Shown: in pieces, positions 33,391 to 45,115 of the stretch
How the letters are laid out: every line of letters starts with the position of its first letter
How positions within the stretch are numbered: position 1 is the first letter of the stretch
From: Maratus speciosus
Lineage: Eukaryota; Arthropoda; Arachnida; Araneae; Salticidae
DNA: 64,000 bases
NCBI GenBank assembly: GCA_963932465.1
Contig: OZ010794.1
Span: 212,735,748 to 212,799,747 of the forward strand
Direction: 5' to 3'
Program-made: the position numbers and the translations under genes
Notes under the pieces: model-generated
Seen by the model: only the letters and a program-made list of their open reading frames with translations
What the model was told of the DNA's origin: nothing
The model's database searches: none

Positions 33391-33599
33391 TTAACCCCAT
33401 AACCGTAACATTAAATTACGGTTTAAAAATTCAATTTGCACCACTTTTTTTAGAAAGATATATGCACCTTGTTTAATGACAGGTAAAATAATACCATAAT
33501 AAAGCCAATTAAACTATTTTATAAAACAGGTGGCAATCAAACAATCTGAATAACAGACACAGCGCGTGAATATCACGGGAACGAGAATTAAGGGGTTAA
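33391..33599. mobile_element. TTAA MITE, family B (copy 4)
   Basis: TTAACCCCATAACCGTAACA to ACGAGAATTAAGGGGTTAA, 209 bp. Confidence 0.8.
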
Positions 33600-34459
33600 A
33601 GAAATATTTTATTAAATGAACCTAACACTGTACAGGCACGCATTTATGCATCATTTATTAAACTGTCGTTAGGAAATTCGAAATTCACCCCAGAAAGTTT
33701 GTATAGTTATTTTAGTTAACTATAGAGATGGATATTTCGAGAATAATGTAAAATAAAATTAGTATTAAAACATTTCTGCTGTAAACTTGAATTTTTTGAA
33801 TAAAGAACCCGTCAGATTTGACAACACTGTTTGCGACCTGCATAGTGTTAACCTTTTGCTATCGAGTGTCGGCAAGTAGCCTCCCAAGCTTTTTATACAT
33901 ATATATACATGAATCTATATTCTATTCGCACCATAATATTTTAAAAGTACATTTTTTAGTAAATTTCTCTAGCAGATGTTGTTAAAGCGCAAGTAAAAAA
34001 TCACATGTTATCAAAGTGCACAATAAAATATTTCTTTAAAAAATGTGGTGTAAACCGAATAAATTCGTGTAAGATATGCCTGTGCCTGGGAGGAGTACTT
34101 CGACATTAAATGTTTAATATCACTAAAAGTAGAAGTTTTTGTTAGAAAATTCTCAACATAGTAAAATTGTTATTTGCATTTTTAATTAATATGAAGTAAT
34201 AAATCATTTTGATCTATTTTCGTCACATTTATTATAACTATGTATAATGTCCATGACGCATATTAAAATAAATTTGTAAAACGTTCTTTTTTTCACACGT
34301 AAAATAAATATGCACATTCTAATTTATGAATAACGTATTGAAAAAAATTATGGCGTATGATACAATAACTACTTTTATATATAGAGATTATAAAAGAATA
34401 TAAAGAAATAGTCAAAGAATAAATAAAATTAAAATTCACTTTTTTAAATGTTCAGTAAA

Positions 34460-35030
34460 AACAAAAGAAATAAGGTGTTGCTATCCAACGTACTATATAT
34501 TCACAAATTAAAAGATGTCAAAAACATATGAATAACATAAATCTCTACGTTTCGGTTTAATCTTTAAAACCTTCGTCAGGAGAAAAAATTTCTAAAAAAT
34601 ATAAATCGACAAAAACTCTTTACATGCTACATTTTAAAAACAATTCAAAATACAAATCAGTCTAACGGAAACTTCTTAATCCCAAATAAACGGTTCAGCG
34701 GCGCCATCTTTTATCCAAAGAAAACAACGATGAAAGAAGTGTTTTTTAAAAGTGGAAATTTTAAGGTCTTTTCAAAATAGAAAGCCAGATTTCAGTAATG
34801 TGAAAGGAAACATTATCATTGCATACTTCCTGGTTCCTTAAACGAATTTCTAAAGATTCACGATCTATTATTTGTGAATCTTTTAGGTTTCACGAGGTAG
34901 GTTTTTAGGTAGAACGAAGGTTTTAAAGATTAAACCGAAACATAGAGATTTATGTTATTCATATGTTTTTTACATCTTTTAATTTGTGAATATATAGTAC
35001 GTTGGACAGCAACACCTTATTTGTTTTGTA
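34460..35030. repeat. Large fold-back with ~110-bp arms
   Basis: The left arm (about 34,460-34,576) and right arm (about 34,913-35,030) are inverted copies. A 337-bp non-coding middle separates them. Each arm holds a motif like ACGTTTCGGTTTAATC next to AAAACCTTCGT; on the minus strand of the left arm this gives CTGACGA and CCGAAAC around a short stem, a hammerhead-like core. Confidence 0.75.
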
Positions 35031-35628
35031 TCGATATTACAACATAAAGTCCTTAATTATTATGCTCAGTTAATATGCAATAAAATATCCATTATCGCCT
35101 TCCCTCTCACCCCAATTTGAATGTGAAAATATTCTTTGTGAAATATTTAAATAAAACGTATTGCAAAAATAATAACGAACACGAGAATTTTTTTTTAATG
35201 AGGTATGCATAATAGTAATGCACTTTTTAGCATTCATTGATATTTATTTGGTGTCATTTAGCCTAAGGGTATTAAGGAAAAAAATTTAAAAAGTTATTAG
35301 ACGTTGGAAAAAATTATTTAAAATGTTTATTTTGAAACCTACATTCATTTACTGAGCTTCGTGTAGAACAAAAAAAAAAAAAATATCTGCATTCTTGGAA
35401 TTGTAACTTTAAATTAAATCTCTTGCATACGAAAAAACTCATTTACTTTAATAAAGTTGCAAAAAGTTGATAGTTTAAAAATTCTATATCTTTAAATTAC
35501 ACGATATTTCAAGCGAACATTTTGCATTTTTTGTAGGGACACATTCAATTTATATATTTTTGTTTAAACAAGATATTGATTACTACTTTAATGTTTTATG
35601 ACGAGTATCTCATAATATTTCACTTGTG

Positions 35629-36666
35629 CAGTCGCAGAAAAAGTAAACACTCCCTACTAACTCTGTAACAAATTATAATAGAAGAAAGTTGGTTCAAAAC
35701 GATTAGAAATGAAGTGTACTTGTGATGCATATAAAATTTGCTTAGGGGCCATCTACAAATAAGAACCAGACAATTTTGTAATTATATTTAAATTTTGATC
35801 TAACTATGAATAGAAATAAAATTTCCGGTAATTTGGACGATAAATTTTTGAGCTATAAACATTCAAAATTTCTGGCTTCTAATGTTAAATTACATTTTTA
35901 CATTTTTATTAATATCTCCTCAAATTATAACCCATATATGATATTTTTTTCTGCGGTTATAATACTAAAAAAAACCTAAACATAAATACATCGATTTTGT
36001 AATTAAAAAAAATGATAATATGATTTATGATTTATGAAATTAATATTAAAATATATGAATTGTAACCTACAAATTTTTTGATAGATATATATTTACTATA
36101 TCCTACTTTATGCGAATTCTCAAGTTTTCATTTTCAAGTAGTTTTCGAATTATGCTTTAAAAAAGTCAAAACAATAGTTTAATGGGCCGTCTATGATGCA
36201 CAGGAAAGCATAATTTGAAAATAAATATCTTTTAGGCTGGCAATAGTCGAAACATTTTAAGCGAGTGAAATGTTCATATTGGCAAGAAAGAACACATTAA
36301 CAGAAGTGGCATAGTCGTTCTGTACCATTTCAACAATCGAGTATCGAACATCATTTTCGATAAAGTCCCTAAAGCATGCTCATTTAAAAATAATTAGTTT
36401 CTCTGAAACTAATAGTATGAGATTCAGAAATATCTGTATTTTGGCTAATTGAAGTGTGTAGAATTTATTTATGGTGTCAAACTTTGGTATTGCTGTTGGG
36501 AAAAAAAGTTTGGGTTCGTTTTCATGGGTAGATAAACCGCTAATTAAATTTTTTATACATCATTTAAAAGTGGACTTGAATTCCAATCGTTTGGTGCCAG
36601 TAACTTTCATCTACAATATTTTGCTGCAGAGACAGTCAGGGGTGTTTACTTTTTCCCCCACGACTG
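35629..36666. mobile_element. Tc1/mariner-like element, non-autonomous
   Basis: The left end CAGTCGCAGAAAAAGTAAAC and the right end (reverse strand) CAGTCGTGGGGGAAAAAGTA form a Tc1-type TIR of about 40 bp, with TA on the right flank. The element interrupts E-block sequence: CACTTG before it joins to sequence like that at 28,250 after it. No transposase frame remains; the 71-aa frame at 36,471-36,686 runs through the TIR and is not convincing. Confidence 0.75.
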
Positions 36667-37232
36667 TACATAAAATGTACTTATAGTTCTCTCTATTACA
36701 TACATATATATGTGTGTGTGTGTGTGTAACTTTAATTTTAGTGATTTTATTTTAAAAAAAGATATTTAATGAATTTTGCAATATTTTTTTTATATTTTAG
36801 TATTCTTCCGTAAGAAGTGAGTTAATTTGACCCAGGTTAAATACGATTCAAACCAGATTTTTTAAAGAAATAAAATTAAACCAATCCTTGTAAAAGTTCG
36901 ACGCAAATCCGTTAAATTAAACAATAAAGATATATCAACTAAATTTCTTGTTCAAAACATGCATAACTGGCTTAAAAATGAACCACATTTTATGGAAAAT
37001 AACTGGCGGTTGGCAAGTATGATATCGCGTTGTCAATATACATATCAATATATAGTATGTGCTTTTATGGAATTTTCTTTTAACACCCTTAATAACCTGC
37101 ATGCTTAAATTTTTCAATGATTTTGAAAAGATGAAAAAGTTGAAAAAATGATGTTCTAAATATGCTAGTTTTCCGAAAACATAACAGTTTTATAAACTGT
37201 TAACTGGTTAAGCTGTATAGGAGCGTATAGTT

Positions 37233-37449
37233 TTAACCCCTTAACGCTCGAATTAAATTACGGTTGAAAAATTCAAATTGCTTATTGGCACCACTTTTAT
37301 GGAAAAGAAATATTCACCTTATTTAATGACAGGAAAAACGACACTAAAATATAGCCAATTTCTCTATTTTATAAAACTGGTGGGAATCAAACAATTTGAG
37401 TAAAAGACACAGCCCGAGAATATGATGGGAGCGAGAATTAAGGGGTTAA
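37233..37449. mobile_element. TTAA MITE, family B (copy 5)
   Basis: TTAACCCCTTAACGCTCGAA to GAGCGAGAATTAAGGGGTTAA-type end, 217 bp. Its CCTTATTTAATGACAGG stretch is an intact reference for the site disrupted at 48,879-48,883. Confidence 0.85.
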
Positions 37450-38548
37450 AAGATAAAGTTTACCAAGTAAGTATGATAAACAAAAATATATAATAAAAAT
37501 ATTCTTTATACAGTTGCTAAGTCTCCGGATTTTTGAATACCAGTATTTCAGAAGACAAAACTTTTGTTTTCATTATTTGGAGAATTGTTTAATTTAAAAG
37601 AAGAGCGTTATTTATGAGAATGTATTGGTATTAAAAAAAACTGAAAATTTGGCAAATCTGTACTAAAACGATTGTGTCTGTTATAACAACTACAATAAAC
37701 AATGTTTGTAAAAAAAAAATAATAAAAAAAAATAAAAATTATTCGAATGAAACATTCGGCCATGCGCAAAAGCAAAGCTACCAAACTTTGCTTTTTGCCA
37801 TTCAATTCCTACCAGAAATTTTGTATCCAAAAAGAAGTTTCCTATGTTGTAATTAGAATTAATTTAGGAACTCCGTAAAAATATGAAAAATCGTTTATCT
37901 TTAAAATTTCAGAAGATGATTAATTAAGAAAATCACGAAGGCTGGCAACTATTATTTTGCTTCTTTTCTTTTTAAAAATGTTCTATTAGTAATTGATTAA
38001 AAATATATACAAAGACCGGAAAGAATTTCTTGAGCATGTCCGAATGATTCATTCGAACAGTAAAATCATTCACTCTGCCCCGCACTACCTAAAACGATCA
38101 ATTGCATTTCCAAAACGGAAACTCGATACTTTAATAATCACTGAAAAACAATAGTATTTCATTCTTTAACATTCAAAGCTTAGAATGATTTTAGAAACAA
38201 ATTTGTGAATATTCCGTAAATTAAAGCTATCGAAAAGGGAACATTTAATGAGAATTTTATGGTCGAAAAAGTAATAATATTTCTCTTTTTCTATTTCAAG
38301 AAATAATGTGTTTCAAAATTTCTTCAAGAAATATTTTCATAAAAATGCTCACAAATCGCCATTATCGGAGATTCTATTTGGGTAATGTCCATATTGAATT
38401 CTTCAGAGGGTTCTGTAAAATAGCTTTATGTGTGCATTGCAAACATAACGGCTTTTCTGAGATTTAGAGATAGAAATTGATTTTTCAGTTATTTTCAATA
38501 CTTTTTCCAGATGTAATCACCGACGATAGATAAATTGTTAAATGGTTA
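37450..38548. other. AT-rich spacer, no gene seen
   Basis: Contains A-rich runs near 37,707-37,735. No clear repeat boundary or coding sequence was found. Confidence 0.6.
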
Positions 38549-38820
38549 TACAATCGGACCTCGTTATCCCGACATCCGGTTTTCATATCACTCGTCTTAT
38601 CACGTCAGTTTTTCAAAGTCCCGATTTTCTGTATATGATTTTAATGTAGATAAACTCCGGATTTTACGTCGTTGAATAATTTTCAACTCCAGATATCCCG
38701 ACGGTTCTGGAAAATCGTCCATTTTCCATAATCCACCTTATAAGCCTGGAAATTAAGCGAAAAGAAATTTCTTAGCCAAACTTTTTACAAAAGTGTGTAA
38801 CATATCCATTGAGATAAAGG

Positions 38821-39011
38821 CAAGGTTCGCACACTCCTTGGAATTTCCAAGGACTCTGGCACCACTATTAATGATAAGAGAATTTACATTTATTTTCTAA
38901 ACCAAAGAATTCGCAACCACCACCTTTATTTACAGATTTTGCAATAATTTTCTGCAGTGAAATACTTTGAAAATACTGTTAAAATTTAGTGGTAAAAGTG
39001 TGCGAACCCTG
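38821..39011. mobile_element. hAT-like MITE nested in the pogo-like element
   Basis: CAAGGTTCGCACACTCC to TGTGCGAACCCTG, 191 bp. GATAAAGG occurs at 38,813-38,820 and 39,012-39,019 (exact 8-bp duplication). Same family as 27,923-28,114. Confidence 0.92.
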
Positions 39012-39153
39012 GATAAAGGAGAAAACATTATTTCAATCCTTTTTCTGAATAAATAAACCCACACACTATGAATGACCCACTTAACAGATGATGAGTTCAT
39101 CAGATCCCGAGTATATAGAAGGTAATGAAGAATAGGACATCCCTCTTTCAATA

Positions 39154-39339
39154 TTGTTTAAAGAGTTGTTAGATCGGGAAATAGATATAACGGGGGATGT
39201 TCAGGTGTATATCGATTTTGATAAGCATGTTACCAAATCAACAGATGCAAAGATTTCTGAAATTGTAAAAGTTATAAAAGAGAAAAAGGCAGAAATTTCT
39301 TCAGACTCGGAGAAAGAAAGTAATATGGAGCTTGAATAA
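39154..39339 (+). pseudogene. Acidic C-terminal fragment of a pogo/Tigger-type transposase
   Basis: The open frame of 61 codons contains DREIDITGDVQVYIDFDKHV and ends in an acidic tail, SSDSEKESNMELE. Such acidic tails are common at the C-terminus of pogo/Tigger transposases, and the position inside the element fits. No DDE or DNA-binding region survives. The upstream frame is closed, so the chosen Met is nominal. Assignment rests mainly on location. Confidence 0.45.
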
Positions 39340-39773
39340 AACAAGACTCCGACTAAAACTGAAACATTGAAACGATCTGAAATTATCTAACATCTATTTC
39401 TGAAACAAAGGATATCGATTACAATTCATTCTATAATATTGAAAAAAGAATTTTAGGAAGCACATCTGGGTTTAAGCAAACCAAAATCCATCAATATTGC
39501 ACGTAACAATAAAAAAGTAAGCCCTCTGAAATCCGATTTTTATTCTTTTCAATCCTGTTTTTTCTTTTTTTTGTGTGTATGCTTATTTTGTTTAATAATA
39601 ATGTTTTATTGCTTAAAATGCCAGAACAGTTATGAATTTTAATTTGTCTTAAGTTAATTAAAAACACTGCTTTTTATAAGCATATTTTTATCCAACTCCG
39701 GTTATCGCGACACTCCGCTTATGGCAACACTTTTTTATGGAAATGAGTGTGTCGGGATAACGAGGTTCCACTG

Positions 39774-40019
39774 TATATATATATATATATATATATTATA
39801 ATGTATAAAAATTTAATATTAAATCACCTGTGTGAAACTTCAAGGAAAGGATAATATAAAAATTAAACACATTGAAATATAAATGTAAAGAAAGGCAAAT
39901 GCAAATATAAAGAATAACGGATTCGTCAGGGGAGCTTTATAAGAGTAATTCGTAGTAAAAATATATTATTTCGTGTAAATTAGCCGGGATCAGAAATCGA
40001 ACCTGGAACTACACTAATT
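39774..40019. other. TA microsatellite and AT-rich spacer
   Basis: TA run at 39,774-39,797, then unremarkable sequence with a possible Pol III B-box-like motif on the minus strand near 39,990. No gene seen. Confidence 0.6.
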
Positions 40020-40205
40020 TTCACACGTGTTGTGTTTATTGCATTAATTGGGTTTAAAGTCTGAAATAAAGCGTTCTTTATATCAGTGTCTACAGTATGA
40101 TACGCTCTAGTCCTAGTTCAGAGTCCTGGCGCCGGCTAAATTTTCACTCGTGTTGGGTTTATTGCATTAATTGAGTTCATTGTCTGAAATAAAGCGCTCT
40201 TTACT
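40020..40205 (+). repeat. Two-copy tandem repeat, ~126-bp period
   Basis: TTGTGTTTATTGCATTAATT and TCTGAAATAAAGCGTTCTTT near 40,030-40,080 recur at about 40,155-40,205 with few changes. Confidence 0.75.
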
Positions 40206-42018
40206 TATCTTTTACGTATTCAGACGTTAATTTATGTGTGCTTAAATTATTAAATGAGCTCAATTATATATTGGTGATGAGCGAAAACATTTGAAAATAC
40301 TTTTCCAAATTCATTTTTATCACTATACGGACCATCAGCAGTCGATGTGATTGCCACTAAATGACTGATTATGGTTTCGAAAGCAATATTTCATCAAAAA
40401 ATAAATTAAATGCGTTTCAGAGCCACACAAAAATAGTAAAATAATTTAATTAAATAGATAATTAAAAAAATGTGGCGTGAAATATCTTTATAAATTTGTT
40501 TAAAATTTCCGGTTGTTTTTTGTGTTAAAATGTTAATTCTATGTTTAAAACAACATTCGCATGTTTGCACTATTTATTCAAGTACAATGTTTTATTTAAA
40601 TGCACTTGTGATGTAATTTCTACCACTTGTTACAATTATTTGATTAAAAAATCACCATCATGAATATGCGAACTATTTTTGTTTTTACTGATGAAAAACC
40701 GTTTTAAATGATACAGAAAATTTGTATGATGTTTATTAGAGGCTCGAGTCTTTGTGACAAAATTTATATCTCACCAATTGGAAAACCTGATGCTTGTACT
40801 ATATGCTTTTATCTCACCAACCTGATCTATATTATCTAATTACGACGAAACTGTACATGATAGAAAATTTTCAATATATTTTGGGCAATATAACAAAAAA
40901 AAAATCATAAGAAACCCCCTTTAAGAAAATCATGGTCATAAGTGGCAACTACTATGATTTTAACCACTGAAAAATAGTATTTTCAAAAAAATATTTTACG
41001 CCTTTCTTATACCCAGATATTTGCTATTAAATAAGTAAAAAATATGTGAAATACTTCTTCTAAAAATTGTCGCATTTGGCAAATATAGGTATAAACAAAA
41101 ATTAATCACATAATCTATTATATAAAAAGAGACATAATGTTGGAATAATGGTGATAATTCGCGCGAGGCACCGCCGATTCTGACCTTTACATCAATTCAA
41201 AGAAGCATTGTTGAAAAGATATGATAATATTTCAGGGAAGGAATTAAAATAAAACTTAAAAAATTTAAACAGCGCAGTTAAGTAAAATGTCAGGGAATCG
41301 GCACAAAATAAAGATAATATGTTATTAACTCTGCAACTAAATTAGATTCATGCTGTCCTTTTATCCTAGCTTTTCAAAGTGACATAGTTAATGTCCATAA
41401 TAAAGAAAATGAATCACTAATTATGTTTTTTAGCTGCAAAACATAAAGCTATAAGGAACTAGATTAATCATGATAATTAGACTAATTATTTAAAGTATGA
41501 AAGATCTTTGTCGCAGATTTACTTTTTTTCTGATGAATGATAATAATTTTACAGGGATTTTCAAGATGCTTTAAATAATTTTTTTTTTAAAAAGAATGTA
41601 GAATGATTCTAATAACACAATTAATTGCCTAGTTTTTACTTATAGTTTCATTATTTCAGCTTAGCACTCTAAACAAATTAATGACCTCTACCCCATACGC
41701 GATGAGGGTCATGTCATAAACTTCTAAGAATCCTATGAGTAACTTTTAACTGAAATTTTTGACTTATTTAATCAAATTATTTCTGTGATAGAATTTGAAT
41801 ACAATTTCTATTTTGAAAAAAAGTGATGAAAGATTAAAACTTCTAAAAAGAACGCTCGTCTGCATAAAAGTCAAATGTACACTGTTTTGGTTACTACTAA
41901 AATTTAGTAGACGATTTTGCCTTATTTATTCTCAAATTTTGGCGATTAAACAAGGTGCACTTCACTAATGAATTTTAGAGATAAGAGAAAAGCATAAAAG
42001 TAAGCTGGCACGTGTCCC
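40206..42018. other. AT-rich spacer, no gene seen
   Basis: No open frame with recognisable content. Near 41,700-41,960, motifs ACTTCTAAGAATCCTATGAG and GATTTTGCCTTATTTATTCT are also found at 13,070-13,290, so at least this end belongs to the background repeat. Confidence 0.55.
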
Positions 42019-42242
42019 TTAAACTTTTCAGAGGCAATATTGGCATTTGCCAACACAATGTTCCAATTTCAAAAAGCAACATTTACACCAGAATTTTGGA
42101 ATGAAAAATTTTAATGCATTAAGTATATGAATTAAAAAAAAAATCTCTTACCTACTGTGGAAAAAATAATTTTATATATTGAGGTGCAGTCATTCATGTT
42201 AGAATTTTGCGGATAGAAGTACTTTGCCACTGAAAGGGTTAA
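42019..42242. mobile_element. TTAA MITE next to H block copy 3
   Basis: TTAAACTTTTCAGAGGCAAT to GCCACTGAAAGGGTTAA, about 224 bp, with CATTTACACCAGAATTTTGG inside. It ends at the TTAA that begins the H block. Confidence 0.6.
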
Positions 42243-42800
42243 ACAGTCACGCCAAGCGCAATATGTTGATTTAGGAACGCGCATCTCAAATGACTGTATA
42301 GCAAACGCACTTCCTGATAAAAATTGATAAAAGGCAAATCAAAGAATTGGAAAAATTCTAACGGGAGGACCCAGCATTTCTTGCCAGTCGAGAAATCTCA
42401 TATTCATATAAAGAAATGTAATATAATGCCTTCTCATTACTCAAAATATCTTTTTAAATTTCTATTTTCACATTTAGAAAAATCGTGTTTGATAAAACCA
42501 AACAGCCTTTTTATAAATTATCTAGTTAAATTTTAGGTATGATTTATAAAGGCAATACATTTTGAACTATTAGTTAAGAAAAATTCACTGCCTTGTATAA
42601 GAAATTTTCAAAAAAGAAAATTCTAAAACTCAGTACGTTTTTAGTGATTGTCGGTTTTCATAATTTTAAAATTAAATTTTGTAATATTTTTTTATATACT
42701 GAGCCATACTATTTAAAAATTTCTCATATTAAGGACATTCACAATGGAATTTCCAAGAATTTTTGGAATAAAGTTACAGAATTGCTGTATTTTAAATTTT
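42239..42800 (+). repeat. H block, copy 3
   Basis: TTAAACAGTCACGCCAAGCG, GAAAAATCGTGTTTGATAAA and AAAATTCACTGCCTTGTATA align with H copies 1 and 2. Non-coding. Confidence 0.7.
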
Positions 42801-43440
42801 AATGAACACATGAGCAACATTCTCAACACTGTCGATATAAAAATGAACATGATGTTGAAAAACATGGTTTATATGCTTAATGGAATCTAAAATACATCAG
42901 TTGACATATTGTCTGCTGAATTTGTTGTAAAAAATTCTTCGGATGTTGAAGTTAAGTAGCTCCACCCCAAATAACGCTTTAAAATGAATTTTAATAATTT
43001 TAATATACATTTTTGTAAATATTTATATCTAGTACCCAACGCAAACTTTCGTCATTTATACAGAATATGCGGGCACATATGTAGAATTTTTTTACAAGAA
43101 AATGGTAATTTTCGGATAACCATAAGATATGATTTTTATTTTTTTTAATTTTTTATTTCGCTATTTCACACAGTTTTTATAAACAGAAAATTATACAAAA
43201 ATTACCACTTATGCATCTTTGGTATATATATATCCTCAGTTAATTGCATGAAATTCCGCGCAGCAGTTTTTGAGAAAATCCGTTTTTTTATTAAATCGAA
43301 AAAACATTTTTATCACATTAAATCAATGTTTATAGGGTGATAATATGGAAAATATATTGTCAGATATGTAGTCATATCTAGGAAAAAATCAGAAAATTTG
43401 ATTGAAAGGCATGTTTCCAATGCTTATCCGGCAATGCCCT
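42801..43440. other. AT-rich spacer, no gene seen
   Basis: No repeat boundary or coding sequence recognised. Confidence 0.6.
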
Positions 43441-44536
43441 TTACACAGAAATTAAATGAAATTTACACAGAAATTCCAATAGTGCGGTTGAATAACTGTC
43501 ACGGATTTATGTGTCAATGATATTATAAACATCTTGTTCAAATTTTTTATATATCCAGGAAATCACTTTTGTCAAAAAATTAAACCTTTTTCTCACTACA
43601 AGCCAATTGTCAACGAAAACCATGGAAATATTAATAAATGGGAAGTGTCATATCAAAGCGATATAAGTAAGCGTTCTGTCTTAAACGGGAGAGGTAACCG
43701 CGAGATTAAACGCGATGTCACATCAATGAAGGTCGCACGCCATGTAGCGGGCGGGGTTAAACTACAGGAAAATGCCTAACTGTTTTCTTACTTCACACCA
43801 CTAAAATTTTAAAGTTTTTTTCATCTTCATTAATAGCTGAAATGTTTCTGACAGGGAGAAGAGAATTTCGTGATGTAAAGTGCATCTGGACGCCTCTCTC
43901 GCTACGCCATTATTTGCAATAAATGTGGTAAACAAAAGTCGGTTCCATGAGTGTCTAAAGATTTAAAAATATGCGCAGATGGTAGATAACCTGTCATATA
44001 GGACGTCACACTAAAAGCCCGCGTATGTGGATTATCACCCCGTCCACAAGATGGCGCAATTGTGTTAATTTACGCCCGATTCCAATATTAAGTTTGTACG
44101 CTTACTTATATCGCTTTGGTGTCATATCATTGAAATAGTGTAGATTGAACCGTAAACGCTTTCGCAGAGGTTGATTATTGCTAGGATAAAATTATAAATA
44201 TAAATAAAAATTTTCTCCTCATTCAAACGCCTTATTAATACAACTTGTCGGTCATAAATATGGCAAAAACAGCTATTATTTTTTACTGGTGGAAGTTTAC
44301 TTCGGCGGTAGTTAGTTCCCTCGTTTCCGCCGTATTGTGACAACCTAAACAACTTCCTGTTAATGTCAGCGAAAAACATATTACATAGGCAAACTGTCAC
44401 TAGTAAAAACAAATAGAAATATCCGCCACCTTTGTCAGAGAATTTTTCTTGAAAAAGGCTATTAAACAACACGAAAATTTCAAATAAAATTTACCGTAGT
44501 AGTTTGCTTCTGCTGTAATCACAAACTGTTGAAACG

Positions 44537-44567
<31 letters not shown>

Positions 44568-44690
44568 CAGCCGCCATCTTGTAAAAACCTCCTCAGTGTT
44601 TTCGCTCGTAACGTCTAGGCAATATACAATACGTCTTCTTTATTTTATTCATAACTCCATTGTAGAAATTAGTGCTCTCGATGCGATACG
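43440..44690 (+). repeat. D block, copy 4, with E-like tail
   Basis: TTCCAATAGTGCGGTTGAAT, GAAATCACTTTTGTCAAAAA and AATAGTGTAGATTGAACCGT match D copy 3 around a hAT-like insertion at 43,654-44,119. A 29-base A tract lies at about 44,540-44,568. Non-coding. Confidence 0.7.
43654..44119. mobile_element. hAT-like 0.47-kb element, complete
   Basis: CAAAGCGATATAAGTAAGCG to CGCTTACTTATATCGCTTTGG-type end. Flanks 43,646-43,653 and 44,120-44,127 are both TGTCATAT. D copy 3 (about 30,130) shows the uninterrupted site GTGTCATATCCTTAAA. Confidence 0.92.
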
Positions 44691-44900
44691 TATTTCAGTT
44701 GTACGTTTAAACGATATACGTATATACGTATAATACGTTTCTATGAAATACGAATGCCTTAAAATATACGTTTAAACGTATCCGGATAATTATAAGGGTA
44801 CATTGGTTAAACGTATAATTAAGTATACGTACATTTAAAGTATACGTATATTTCAAGTACCGTATTAATTTTTTAATAACAATGGACGTATGTATCGGAT
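44690..44900. repeat. ATACGTAT-rich island
   Basis: Many overlapping copies of ATACGTAT, TATACGTA and the palindrome ACGTTTAAACGT within about 200 bp, giving an unusual CpG (ACGT) density for this AT-rich DNA. A second such island is at 62,180-62,320. Confidence 0.75.
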
Positions 44901-44906
44901 TCACTT

Positions 44907-45115
44907 TTAACCCCTTAACCTACGATATATCCTACGGTTTGGCAAATCCATAGCTACCACTAAAATTTAATAGAGATTTTCACCTTGTTTAATCATGGAA
45001 TTTCGACGATTAAATTAAACTATATTTACTGTAAAATTTTACTGGTAAGAAGAATTTACATTTGGCTCGATCATCGTACGCGGGCTATGCCCGTCATTGT
45101 AGGTTAAGCGCTTAA
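44907..45115. mobile_element. TTAA MITE, family F (copy 1)
   Basis: TTAACCCCTTAACCTACGAT to TTGTAGGTTAAGCGCTTAA, 209 bp, carrying GTACGCGGGCTATGCCCGTC near its right end. The right TTAA (45,112-45,115) is also the left end of the family C MITE that hosts the Transib-like element. Confidence 0.8.

Larger units (their letters stand above)
31590..35400 (+). repeat. E block, copy 4 (long)
   Basis: ATCAACGCCTGATAAATCC at about 31,720, GGTTACAGTTTAAGCTTCAC at 33,140, AAAAGGAATGTCTGCCCATG at 33,334 and AACTATGTATAATGTCC at 34,237 reproduce the order of E copies 2 and 3. Interrupted by a hAT-like element (32,207-32,644), a family B MITE and a large fold-back. No gene seen. Confidence 0.65.
38551..39773 (+). 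mobile_element. pogo/Tigger-like DNA transposon remnant
   Basis: The left end reads CAATCGGACCTCGTTATCCC; the right end, on the reverse strand, reads CAGTGGAACCTCGTTATCCC. Both are flanked by TA, as in the pogo branch of Tc1/mariner. The interior keeps a small acidic open frame and a nested hAT MITE (38,821-39,011). At 1.2 kb it is an internally deleted copy. Confidence 0.8.

Noticed and set aside
35629..36666. Tc1 transposase gene in the 1-kb element
   Set aside because: No frame with a DDE motif or helix-turn-helix pattern survives; only the TIR supports the assignment.
39975..40015. tRNA-derived SINE (B-box-like AGGTTCGATTTC on the minus strand)
   Set aside because: No A box at the right distance, no cloverleaf, no tail or target duplication.
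44122..44472. 116-codon minus-strand frame
   Set aside because: It lies in a D block; the other D copies do not keep the frame.
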